This document shows positions 21,271 through 28,324 of a stretch of 30,321 bases of DNA, in pieces. Made by a program: the position numbers and the translations under genes. Origin of the DNA: an uncultured Actinomycetes bacterium (lineage in GTDB: Bacteria; Actinomycetota; Thermoleophilia; Gaiellales; Gaiellaceae); contig CAIYXH010000075.1 of assembly GCA_903930195.1 (NCBI GenBank), forward strand, positions 1-30,321, in the 5' to 3' direction. The notes beneath the pieces are model-generated. The model was not told where the DNA came from, ran no database searches, and saw nothing but the letters and a program-made list of their open reading frames with translations. Numbering within the stretch: position 1 is the first letter of the stretch; each line of letters opens with the position of its first letter.

Positions 21271-21276
21271 TACTGT
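21271..21276 (+). promoter_or_regulatory. Possible -10 (TACTGT) of the GntR gene
   Basis: TACTGT ends 8 nt before GTG 21285, the same spacing as TATAAC before the CitE-like gene. It supports GTG 21285 as a leaderless start in preference to GTG 21222, ATG 21261 or TTG 21276, which are also in frame. GGAGGG at 21263-21268 could alternatively serve TTG 21276. Confidence 0.45.
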
Positions 21277-21284
21277 TGCCGCGA

Positions 21285-22079
21285 GTGAACGATCACGTGC
21301 CTGCCGCGACTGTCGTCCCCCCGGAGCTCGTCGAGCTCGCGGTGCCGAAGGTGCGCCGCCCGAAGGCATACGAGGAGATCGCGGCTCGCCTGATCGAGCA
21401 GATCGTCAAGGGACAGCGCAGCCACGGCGAGCGGCTCCCGAGCGAGACGGTGCTCGCGGACGAGTTCGGCGTCAGCCGCGCGACCATCCGCGAGGCGCTC
21501 CGGGCGCTGGCGGCCCGGGACCTGATCCGCACCGCCAAGGGCATGGGCGGTGGCAGCTACGTCCAGGTGCCGAGCATCGACCACATCGCCGACTCGCTCA
21601 GCACGAGCCTGAACATGATGAGCTCGGCGAAGACGCTCACCGTCGAGGAGCTCCTCGAAGCCCGCGACCTGCTCGAGGTGCCCGCTGCGCGCCTCGCCGC
21701 GATCCGCCGCTCCGAGACCGACGTCGAGCGGCTCCAGCACTCGCTCGAGGACGCGCGCATCGACGTCGACGCCGAGGCCGAGGTGATCCGCAACACCGAC
21801 TTCCACGGGATCGTGATCGAGGCCTGCGGCAACCAGCTGCTCTCGATCGCCGCCCAGCCGGTCTTCATGGTCCTCCGCAACGGCTTCATGCGCACCGGGA
21901 TCGACAGCTCGTTCTTCGACAACATCCGCGAGCACCACCACGAGATCGCGCTCGCGATCGAGCGTGGCGACGCCGTCGCGTCCGGGACGCTGATGCAGGA
22001 GCATCTTGACTTCCTGCGGCCGACGTACGAGACGCTGCCGACGAAGGCCGCCGGCCTCACCCGCCGCCGTTCCGCGTAG
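21285..22079 (+). CDS. FadR-subfamily GntR transcriptional regulator (FCD domain)
   Basis: This is 264 residues from GTG 21285 (start inferred from the -10 spacing). The winged helix-turn-helix spans about 28-92: AYEEIAARLIEQI, GERLPSETVLADEFGVSRATIREALRALAARDLI, then a Gly-rich wing (TAKGMGGGSYV). The C-terminal all-helical FCD domain has the metal/ligand residues: Asp and His in NTDFHGIVIEACGNQLL, and His residues in REHHHEIALAIERGD and MQEHLDFL. FCD regulators are usually repressors released by an organic-acid ligand, and bind palindromes of the type GT-nnn-AC. TGTCTGACA sites at several promoters fit this, as does a site beside its own gene. It is the best candidate for master regulator of the window. 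The inducer is probably the pathway substrate or an intermediate acid. Confidence 0.9.
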   Translation: MNDHVPAATVVPPELVELAVPKVRRPKAYEEIAARLIEQIVKGQRSHGERLPSETVLADEFGVSRATIREALRALAARDLIRTAKGMGGGSYVQVPSIDHIADSLSTSLNMMSSAKTLTVEELLEARDLLEVPAARLAAIRRSETDVERLQHSLEDARIDVDAEAEVIRNTDFHGIVIEACGNQLLSIAAQPVFMVLRNGFMRTGIDSSFFDNIREHHHEIALAIERGDAVASGTLMQEHLDFLRPTYETLPTKAAGLTRRRSA

Positions 22080-22088
22080 AGCCTCGAA

Positions 22089-22120
22089 TGTCATACGTTC
22101 GCGCCCGGCTGCGTTAGGCT
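22089..22120 (+). promoter_or_regulatory. Degenerate operator and leaderless promoter of esterase 2
   Basis: TGTCATACG (22089-22097; complement CGTATGACA, one base from CGTCTGACA) lies 17 nt before TAGGCT (22115-22120). TAGGCT ends exactly 7 nt before GTG 22128. The operator is thus at the -35, as for the RidA and Rieske promoters, which supports it despite the mismatch. Confidence 0.55.
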
Positions 22121-22127
22121 GCGGAGC

Positions 22128-23096
22128 GTGACGCCCCCGAAGGACAACGCAGCGTGGCTCTCCGGTCTCGCAGGCAAGGACGTCGCCGTCCCGCGCCGCG
22201 AGAAGCTCAGCGATCTCGCGGACTCGCGCCCCTTCTGGGACTCGATCGCCGACCTCTCGGATCTCCCCGAGGGCATCGAGGTGCACGAGGGCGTCGAGCT
22301 CTGGGATCGCGGCGAGCGGATGCTCACCGCCGAGGTCTATGTCCCCGACGGCCCTGGCCCGTATCCGCTCCTCGTCCACCACCACGGCGGCGGCTACTGC
22401 GTCTCGAGCGCCCGCAACGAGCGCAAGCTGGGGATGCGGCTGGCGGCCCGCGGGTTCAGCGTCGCGAACGTCGACTACGGTCTCGCGCCGGAGCATCCGT
22501 TCCCGTGGGCGGTGGAGGACAGCCTCTACACCGCCCGCTGGTTCGTGCAGAACGCGGCCGCCTACAGGGGCGACGCCTCGACGCTCGTGCTCGAAGGCGG
22601 CTCCGCCGGCGCCGGCCTCGCGGCCGCGACGATCCTCGCGGCGAACGGCCTCGCCGACGAGCTCGACCAGGGCGACCTCGCCGGCGTCGAGCTGCCGATC
22701 AAGGCGGCCATCCTCTTCTACGGCATGTTCAGCTTTCCCAAGATCCTGCTCGAGCCCGGCTCGAACGTCGGCTCCGCCGAGCTTTGGAATCGCGCCTATC
22801 TCGGGCCGCACTTCACGACGAAGCTGCGCAACCCGCTCGTGAGCGCCGTCTACGCGCCGAACCTCGACCGCTTCCCGCCCGTCTACCTCTCCTGTGGCCA
22901 CGAGGACGCGTTCCTCGGGCACACGCTCGAGCTGACGCAGGCGCTCGCCACCGCCGGTGCCCGGGCGACGACCTCGATCGTCGAGGGGCTCGACCACGGC
23001 TACGCCAAGACCTTCGCCAACGAGGCGGGGCAGCGCGAGGTCGATCGCGCCTTCGCCTGGCTCGCCGACACGATTCCGTCTGCTCAGCCCGCCTGA
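22128..23096 (+). CDS. Alpha/beta-hydrolase-3 type esterase (copy 2)
   Basis: This is 322 residues from GTG 22128, which has TAGGCT 7 nt upstream. It has the full HSL-branch motifs: VHHHGGGYC (oxyanion HGGG), DYGLAPEHPFPWAVED, the nucleophile elbow GGSAGAG (Ser159), the acid segment SCGHEDAFLGHT and the catalytic His in LDHGYAKTF. It is the same length as copy 1 at 14154 and closely similar in the middle, but retains classical HGGG. The preceding N-terminal region (MTPPKDNAAWLSGLAGKDVAVPRREKLSDLADS) is a long lead-in shared in outline with copy 1. It is followed 20 bases later by decarboxylase-like copy 3, mirroring the decarboxylase-esterase pairing of the first operon in reverse order. Confidence 0.9.
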   Translation: MTPPKDNAAWLSGLAGKDVAVPRREKLSDLADSRPFWDSIADLSDLPEGIEVHEGVELWDRGERMLTAEVYVPDGPGPYPLLVHHHGGGYCVSSARNERKLGMRLAARGFSVANVDYGLAPEHPFPWAVEDSLYTARWFVQNAAAYRGDASTLVLEGGSAGAGLAAATILAANGLADELDQGDLAGVELPIKAAILFYGMFSFPKILLEPGSNVGSAELWNRAYLGPHFTTKLRNPLVSAVYAPNLDRFPPVYLSCGHEDAFLGHTLELTQALATAGARATTSIVEGLDHGYAKTFANEAGQREVDRAFAWLADTIPSAQPA

Positions 23097-23116
23097 GCCG
23101 AACCCGAGGAGCTTCG

Positions 23117-24151
23117 ATGCCCCACCTGCCTCTGCGCTACGCCGGTGTCTCGTACTACGACAAGACCCGCGCGCTCGAGCGCACCGAGGTCTCGCCGGAG
23201 GGCGTCGACCTCGAGTACGTCCGCTACGACCACGTCGGCGAGCTCTTCCGCGTGATCGCGCAGGACCCGAAGGCGTTCGACGCCTCGGAGATGTCGCTCT
23301 CGACGCTGACGCTGATGACGAGCCGCGGCGACGACCGCCTCGTCGGCATCCCCGTCTTCCCGTCGAAGGCGTTCCGTCACAGCCAGGTCTTCGTCAACGC
23401 GCAGAGCGGGATCGAGAAGCCCGAGGATCTGATCGGGAAGAAGGTCGCCGTCCCCGAGTTCCAGATGACGGCCGCGGTCTGGATCCGCGCCTTCCTCGAG
23501 CACGACTACGGCGTCAAGGCGAGCGACGTTCAGTGGTTCACCGGCGGCCTCTACACGACCGACTACAAGGAACGCCTCCACCACGAGTCGCCTCCGGGCG
23601 TCTCGATCGAGGTGATCCCGTCCGACAAGACCCTCGACGGCATGCTCGCCTCGGGCGAGCTCGACGCGCTCACGACGGCGCACCAGCCGCGCTCGTTCAC
23701 GTCCGGCTCGGGCGCCGTGCGCCGGCTGTTCCCGGACTACCGCTCGGTCGAGGAGGACTACTTCGTCCGCACAGGGATCTTCCCGATCATGCACTGCATC
23801 ACCGTCCAGCGCGAGATCTACGAGGCGAACCCCGGGATCGCGCTCGCGCTCCTGAACGCCTTCGAGGAGGCGAAGCGCCTCGGCCGCGCCCGGCTGCGCG
23901 ACCTCGACACGCTCGCCGTCATGCACCCGTGGATCTCGGCCGAGCTCGACGAGCTCAAGACCTCGTTCGCAGCCTACGGCGGCGACCCGTTCGCCTACGG
24001 CGTCGGCCCGAACCGCCACGTGCTCGAGACCCTCGTCAAGCTCTCCTACGAGCAGGGCCTCGCCAAGCGGCTCGTCGACGTCGAGGAGCTCTTCGCGCCC
24101 GAGACGCTCGACTGGGCGCCGGCGCCGGTCACGGACGAAGCACCGGCGTAG
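23117..24151 (+). CDS. Cytosolic PBP-fold protein, 4,5-dihydroxyphthalate-decarboxylase-like (copy 3)
   Basis: This is 344 residues from ATG 23117, chosen because GAGGAG (23106-23111) lies 5 nt upstream. It has the same blocks as the other two: FDASEMSLSTLTLM, GIPVFPSKAFRHSQVFV, GIEKPEDLIGKKVAVPEFQMTA, WIRAFLEHDYGV, LASGELDALTTAHQP, RRLFPDYRSVEEDYFVRTGIFPIMHCI and YEQGLAKRLVDVEELFAPETLDW. It has a slightly longer middle (WFTGGLYTTDYKERLHHESPPG) and a Pro/Ala-rich tail. It has no signal peptide. It forms a two-gene operon with esterase 2 next to the GntR regulator. The three copies differ mainly in the loop after WxxGG, where substrate contacts are expected in a PBP cleft, so they may act on different intermediates. 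Confidence 0.82.
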   Translation: MPHLPLRYAGVSYYDKTRALERTEVSPEGVDLEYVRYDHVGELFRVIAQDPKAFDASEMSLSTLTLMTSRGDDRLVGIPVFPSKAFRHSQVFVNAQSGIEKPEDLIGKKVAVPEFQMTAAVWIRAFLEHDYGVKASDVQWFTGGLYTTDYKERLHHESPPGVSIEVIPSDKTLDGMLASGELDALTTAHQPRSFTSGSGAVRRLFPDYRSVEEDYFVRTGIFPIMHCITVQREIYEANPGIALALLNAFEEAKRLGRARLRDLDTLAVMHPWISAELDELKTSFAAYGGDPFAYGVGPNRHVLETLVKLSYEQGLAKRLVDVEELFAPETLDWAPAPVTDEAPA

Positions 24152-24177
24152 CCGCCGTCCCTTGCGGCCACGCTCTT

Positions 24178-24292
24178 GGGGACAGTCGCCGGTCTAGGGA
24201 CTGGCCTGGATTCATCGGGCCTGTCCCGACTGAAGCCGTCGTCGCTCGCTGCGCTTAGGCCGGGCCAGTCCCGATAAGGCTGGGACAGTCCC
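24178..24292. repeat. Second BIME-like cluster of GGGAC palindromes
   Basis: GGGACTGGCC (24197-24206) and GGCCAGTCCC (24263-24272) form an inverted pair. Between them is GGGCCTGTCCCGACTGA (24217-24233), identical to 8741-8757. GGGACAGTCCC (24282-24292) equals the inner arm at 8668-8678. The cluster fills the gap between two convergent genes (24152-24318) and contains no plausible ORF. Confidence 0.75.
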
Positions 24293-24293
24293 T

Positions 24294-24326
24294 ACGAGTA
24301 ATCGCCCTTCGAGGGCGATTACTCGT
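24294..24326 (-). terminator. Perfect hairpin overlapping the ATPase stop codon
   Basis: The arms ACGAGTAATCGCCCT (24294-24308) and AGGGCGATTACTCGT (24312-24326) pair perfectly over 15 bases around a 3-base loop. The ATPase TAA (24321-24319) lies within the stem. There is no T run, so the hairpin may protect the 3' end or stop convergent transcription. It directly abuts the repeat cluster. Confidence 0.6.
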
Positions 24327-25167
24327 GACCCACCTGCGCGTCGACCATGTCGTCGCGCAGGATGCCCATCGAGGCGAAGACCTGGCGGATCTCGCCGGCG
24401 TAGCGGCCGAACTCCGGGGTCTCGCGGATGGAGAGGTGCCGCGGGCGCGGCAGGTCGATCTTGAGCTCCTTCGCCACGGTGCCCGGGCGGCCGGAGAAGA
24501 CGATCACGCGGTCGGCGAGGAAGACGGCCTCCGCGATGGAGTGCGTCACGAACATCACCGTGTGGCGCTCCTGCAGCCAGATGCTCTGCAGGTCGAGGTT
24601 GAGCTGGTCGCGCGTCAGGGCGTCGAGCGCGCCGAAGGGCTCGTCCATCAGCAGGAGCGGCGGGTCGTGCAGGAGCGCGCGGCAGATCGAGACGCGCTGG
24701 CGCATGCCGCCCGAGAGCTCGTAGGGGTAGCGGTTCTCGAAGCCGCCGAGGCCGACGAGCTCGAGCAGATCGAGGGCGCGCTGCTTGTACGCCTTCTTGT
24801 CGACGCCGCGGCGCATCTCGACTTGCAGGAGGATGTTGCCGAGCACCTTGCGCCAGTCGAGGAGCACCGGCTCCTGGAAGACGATGCCGACGTCGGTGAA
24901 CGGCTTCTCGATCAGCGTGTCCCCGATCGAGATCGCGCCCGAGGTGTACGGGATCAGGCCGGCGACCATCAGCATCAGCGTCGACTTGCCGCAGCCCGAC
25001 GGGCCGACGACCGCGACGAACTCGCCGGGCTCCATCTCGACCGAGCAGTCCTGCAGCGCGACGATCGGCTCCGCGCGGGTCTCGTAGACCTTGGAGACGT
25101 CCTTGATCGAGACGCCGACGCGCGTGTCGTGGGTGCCGGGTGCAGCTGAGGTGTCGGTGGAGGCCAT
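24319..25167 (-). CDS. ABC transporter ATPase (SsuB/TauB/ThiZ type)
   Basis: This is 282 residues from ATG at 25167 with AGGA 5 nt upstream. A TTG at 25188 also begins the frame but lies inside the operator. All nucleotide-binding motifs are intact: Walker A GPSGCGKST (55-63), Q-loop VFQEPVLLDW, signature LSGGMRQRVS, Walker B LLLMDEPFGALD and H-loop VTHSIAEA. The C-terminal part (VFSGRPGTVAKELKIDLPRPRHLS) is typical of nitrate/sulfonate/taurine-type importers. It should energise the two permeases at 6923 and 7771, which have no ATPase beside them. The shared operator with the binding-protein gene supports this assignment. It is encoded alone, convergent with decarboxylase copy 3. Confidence 0.92.
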   Translation of the reverse strand: MASTDTSAAPGTHDTRVGVSIKDVSKVYETRAEPIVALQDCSVEMEPGEFVAVVGPSGCGKSTLMLMVAGLIPYTSGAISIGDTLIEKPFTDVGIVFQEPVLLDWRKVLGNILLQVEMRRGVDKKAYKQRALDLLELVGLGGFENRYPYELSGGMRQRVSICRALLHDPPLLLMDEPFGALDALTRDQLNLDLQSIWLQERHTVMFVTHSIAEAVFLADRVIVFSGRPGTVAKELKIDLPRPRHLSIRETPEFGRYAGEIRQVFASMGILRDDMVDAQVGHE

Positions 25168-25178
25168 GGCAGTCCTAA

Positions 25179-25187
25179 CGTCTGACA
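25179..25187. promoter_or_regulatory. Operator CGTCTGACA upstream of the ABC ATPase
   Basis: CGTCTGACA matches the GntR/RidA site exactly and is followed by ATGG where that site has TTGG. It ends 11 nt before the ATPase ATG, and would cover the start of transcription if CATTGT (complement of 25187-25192) is the -10. Confidence 0.65.
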
Positions 25188-25230
25188 ATGGGATGAGGCA
25201 GAAGAATATCCGGAGCGAAGGGGTGCTGCA

Positions 25231-26127
25231 TCACCGGTTGCGCACGAAGCCCGTCAACGCGCGCTCGAAGGCCACCGGCTGCTCGCGATAGACGTAGTGG
25301 CCCGCCCCGGGGATCACGTGCAGCGCCGCCTCGGGGGTGAGCGCGGCGATGCGGTCGTAGAGCGCGTGGGCGAGCGGGAGCGGGGCCGAGACGTCTTCGC
25401 GCGCCCAGACGACGAGCGTCGGCACGGGCAGGCCGTGGGAGTCGATCTCGGCGAGCGTCGCAGCACGTGCGTTCTCGAGCGAGGGGTTCCAAACCGTGTC
25501 GCGGAGCTCGGTGCCGCGAGCGCGCGTGCGCGCGTTCTCGTCGAGGAGCGCCATTGCGAGCAGCCGGTCGACGAAGTCGTCGGTGACGTTCGCGCGGTCG
25601 TAGGCCTGGGCGTCCGGCTCCATCCGCACGGTCTCGCGCGTCGGCGGACCGGGCGGGGTGCGCTTGACGATGTCGGTGTAGAAGGTCGAGCGTGGGAACT
25701 GCGGGTCGCTCGGGGCGAGCGTGTTCGTGTCGACGACCGTGAGGGTGCGCACGAGGTCGGGGCGGTCGAGCGCGATGCGCGCGGCGAGCAGGGCGCCCAT
25801 CGAGTGCCCCACGAGGTGGGCCGGCCCGAGCTCCAGCTGGTCGAGCACCGCGAGGGCGTGGCGCTCGAGCGCCTCGAAGGTGAAGCCGCTCTCGTCGACA
25901 GCGCCTGCCGTGTGTCCCTGGCCGAGCTTGTCGAAGGCGACGACGCGGAACTCCCGCTCCAGCACGGGCAGGTTGAGGCTCCAGCAGTCGAGCGAGTAGA
26001 GCGAGGCGAACCAGCCGCCGTGGATCAGGACGAGCGGCTCGCCGTCGCCGGCGTCGTAGATCCGCGTGCGGATCCCGTCGGCCTCGACGAAGCGGACGTG
26101 CCCCGCGTCCAGGCCGTCGTCGCGCAC
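25231..26127 (-). CDS. Alpha/beta hydrolase (MhpC/C-C-hydrolase or epoxide-hydrolase type)
   Basis: This is 298 residues from GTG at 26127, which overlaps the ammonia-lyase stop by one base (TAGTG). The compact alpha/beta-hydrolase fold has LIHGGWFASLYS (oxyanion), FRVVAFDKLGQGHT, the nucleophile elbow LVGHSMGALLAA (Ser109), the catalytic acid in LVVWAREDVSAP and the His in VIPGAGHYVYREQP. A cap domain lies between about residues 140 and 210. This branch includes meta-cleavage product hydrolases that cut carbon-carbon bonds, as well as esterases. It is the last gene of the CoA-transferase/cyclodeaminase/ammonia-lyase operon. It is different from the HSL-type and CocE-type hydrolases, making five hydrolases of three classes in the window. 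Confidence 0.9.
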   Translation of the reverse strand: MRDDGLDAGHVRFVEADGIRTRIYDAGDGEPLVLIHGGWFASLYSLDCWSLNLPVLEREFRVVAFDKLGQGHTAGAVDESGFTFEALERHALAVLDQLELGPAHLVGHSMGALLAARIALDRPDLVRTLTVVDTNTLAPSDPQFPRSTFYTDIVKRTPPGPPTRETVRMEPDAQAYDRANVTDDFVDRLLAMALLDENARTRARGTELRDTVWNPSLENARAATLAEIDSHGLPVPTLVVWAREDVSAPLPLAHALYDRIAALTPEAALHVIPGAGHYVYREQPVAFERALTGFVRNR

Positions 26128-27365
26128 TACCGGGTGGCGAGCTCGGCGAGCAGGCGGGCCTGCTCGTTCGCGACGATCATCAGGCCCTCGTCGACGCCCA
26201 TGCCCGGTTTCGCGAGCTGGACGTCGGCCTGCGTCGCGACGGCGACGTGCACGGCAACGCGCGCGGACTGCTCGGTCTCGGCGCAGCTGCCACCGAGGTA
26301 GGTGCCCATCCCGACCGCGCGGCACTCCTTCACGGCCAGGATCGAGTTCGCGACCGAGCCGAGGTCGGGCATCTTGATCTGCACCATGTCGCAGGCCTCC
26401 GCCTCGGCGAAGGCGAGGATGTCCTCGAGCGTGTTGCACCACTCGTCGGCGAGGAGGGTGAGCGGGACGCCGTCGCGGGCGAGCGTCTCGCGAATCGCGC
26501 GCAGCCGCTCGATCTGCCCGGCGCGCGAGTCGGCGATGACCGGCGTCTCGAGGCGGACGTCGTACGGGGCGGCGGCCTCGACCAGGCGACTCAGATAGGC
26601 GGCGATCGCCTCGGTGTCGTCGTCGAACGCTGCGCCGGCGACGCCGTAGAGATCGAAGTGCAGCGTCGGGCGGTAGGACGGGTCGTGATTCAGCTGCGGA
26701 ATGCGGGCTGCGACCCAGCGGACGTACTCGAGCAGTGTCTCGCCGGCGGGACCGAACTTCTCCTGCGTGTTGATCAGCCCGTGCGGCAGCGCGTCGACGG
26801 ACTTGAGGATCATCTTGTCCGCGTTGTCGTGCCGGCGGTCGCCGCTCTGGGCCATGATCGGCACCGGACGTGCGACGAGCTCGAGGTCGAAGTCGCGGCA
26901 GATCGCCTCGGCCATCGTGCAGCCGGTCGCGCGCGCAGAGGCGCCGAGAAGCGCCTGGCTGAGGCCGTAGGCCAACGAGCGATGCGTCAGCCCGAGGCGG
27001 GTGAGGATCTCTGCAGCGTCACGGTCGGCCGCCCGAAAGTCGCGCACGTCGAGCCCTGCGAGCGCGGCGGCGAGCTCGCCGCGGACCGCGCCGACGGTCT
27101 CGGCGATCGGTAGCAGCGGGTCGCGGCCGGCAACGCCGGGGTACTGCACCGAGATCGCGTCGCCCCAGAGGAGCGACCCGTCCTCGAGCCGGAGGCCGAT
27201 CGCGACACCCGTTCCCGGGATGCGAACGGCGCCGAAGCCGGCGGTGACCGGCGTGCCGAGGATTGCCTCGCCGTCGGCGCGGGTGCCGCCGGCGCGGATC
27301 GCGGCCTGGTCGTCGTAGAAGTAGCCGCCCCGGATCTCTGCGGCGAGGACGGCTGCGACCTTCAT
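26127..27365 (-). CDS. mal: 3-Methylaspartate ammonia-lyase
   Basis: This is 412 residues from ATG at 27365, two bases after the cyclodeaminase-like stop. Methylaspartate ammonia-lyase (enolase superfamily) eliminates ammonia from 3-methylaspartate to give mesaconate. All key residues can be placed: Gln173 in AQSGD, the catalytic His195 in DALPHGLIN, metal ligands Asp238 (HFDLYG), Glu273 (RLETP) and Asp308 (ADEWCNT), and the catalytic Lys331 in VQIKMPDLG. GGSCAET corresponds to the family's GGTCNET. The length is that of known enzymes. The usual context is glutamate fermentation (with glutamate mutase) or the methylaspartate cycle. No mutase is seen here, but a CoA-transferase and a CitE-like lyase are, so a mesaconate-to-citramalyl-CoA route is suggested. 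It may also act on 3-substituted aspartates made by the other enzymes. Confidence 0.93.
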   Translation of the reverse strand: MKVAAVLAAEIRGGYFYDDQAAIRAGGTRADGEAILGTPVTAGFGAVRIPGTGVAIGLRLEDGSLLWGDAISVQYPGVAGRDPLLPIAETVGAVRGELAAALAGLDVRDFRAADRDAAEILTRLGLTHRSLAYGLSQALLGASARATGCTMAEAICRDFDLELVARPVPIMAQSGDRRHDNADKMILKSVDALPHGLINTQEKFGPAGETLLEYVRWVAARIPQLNHDPSYRPTLHFDLYGVAGAAFDDDTEAIAAYLSRLVEAAAPYDVRLETPVIADSRAGQIERLRAIRETLARDGVPLTLLADEWCNTLEDILAFAEAEACDMVQIKMPDLGSVANSILAVKECRAVGMGTYLGGSCAETEQSARVAVHVAVATQADVQLAKPGMGVDEGLMIVANEQARLLAELATR

Positions 27366-27367
27366 CG

Positions 27368-28324
27368 CTAGATCTCGACCTCGATGCCGACATTCTCCTG
27401 CTCGGCGCGGTGGAACACGTACTCGGCCGCTGCGAGATCCTGCACGGCGATCCCGAGCGACTTGAAGATCGTGAGCTCGCGGTCGGAGGTGCGTCCCTGC
27501 GCCTGCCCGTTGAGGATCTCGCCGAGCTCGGCGCGGATGTGGTCGGGGCCGATCAGGCCCTCCTCGGCGGGGAAGAGATAGTCGCCGGCCTCGTTCAGGG
27601 TCGACTCGCGCCGGTCGACGAAGAGCGACCCGGCGGCCATCGTCTCGGACGACAGCTCGCGGGTGAACGGCTTGGCCGAGCCGACCGCGTTCACGTGCGC
27701 GCCCTCCTTCAGCCAGCTGCGCTCGAGGATCGGCTCCTTGGCGGCAGTGACCGTGACGACGACGTCGGCGCCCTCGACGGCCTCCTGCGCGCTCCCGGCC
27801 TCGACGACGCCGTCGAGCTTGCCGGCCTGGCCGGGCGTGCGGCTCCAGGCCTGCACGCGCTCGATCGGCAGCACGGCCCGCATCGCCTCGAGGTGGTAGC
27901 GGGCCTGGGTGCCCGAGCCGAGAATCGCGAGCACGGTCGAATCGGGCCGAGCCAGCAGCCGCGTTGCGAGGCCCGAGACGGCAGCGGTGCGGATGCCCGT
28001 GATCGCCGCGGCGTTGAAGATGCCGCGCGTGACGCAGGTCTCGCCGTCGAAGAGGGCGACGAAGCCCTGGTGCGACTCGAGGCCGAGCTTGGCGTTCCCG
28101 GGTGAGACGCAAGCGGTCTTGAGCGCATAGGCGGCCGGGGAGGGGCGGTACGCGGGCATCAGCGTCATCGCGGTGTCGGTGCCCTCGGGGCGGACGAAGA
28201 CGCGGAGCGGGTTGAACAGCTCGCCGCGGGTGAGCGCAGCCAGGATCTCGGCCATCGGCTCGATGCAGTCCGCGACCGGCATCAGGTGCTCGACCTCGGC
28301 GCGGTTCAGGATCCGGACGCTCAT
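27368..28324 (-). CDS. Ornithine cyclodeaminase / mu-crystallin family protein
   Basis: This is 318 residues from ATG at 28324, with ATGA overlapping the CoA-transferase stop. The Rossmann motif LGSGTQARYHLEAM binds NAD(P). Other family blocks are YALKTACVSPGN, HQGFVALFDGETC, GIFNAAAITGIRTAAVSGLATRLLA and HVNAVGSAKPFTRELSSE, then LNEAGDYLFP. Members are ornithine cyclodeaminases, alanine or lysine dehydrogenases, ketimine reductases, and D- or 3-hydroxyaspartate-type enzymes. In this operon it sits between CoA-transferase and methylaspartate lyase, so a ketimine reductase or amino-acid dehydrogenase step giving or taking a methylaspartate-like compound is reasonable. The exact reaction cannot be read. 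Confidence 0.9.
   Translation of the reverse strand: MSVRILNRAEVEHLMPVADCIEPMAEILAALTRGELFNPLRVFVRPEGTDTAMTLMPAYRPSPAAYALKTACVSPGNAKLGLESHQGFVALFDGETCVTRGIFNAAAITGIRTAAVSGLATRLLARPDSTVLAILGSGTQARYHLEAMRAVLPIERVQAWSRTPGQAGKLDGVVEAGSAQEAVEGADVVVTVTAAKEPILERSWLKEGAHVNAVGSAKPFTRELSSETMAAGSLFVDRRESTLNEAGDYLFPAEEGLIGPDHIRAELGEILNGQAQGRTSDRELTIFKSLGIAVQDLAAAEYVFHRAEQENVGIEVEI

Noticed and set aside
25168..25188. TTG 25188 as the ATPase start
   Set aside because: It would place the CGTCTGACA operator inside the coding region, and ATG 25167 has its own Shine-Dalgarno-like AGGA.
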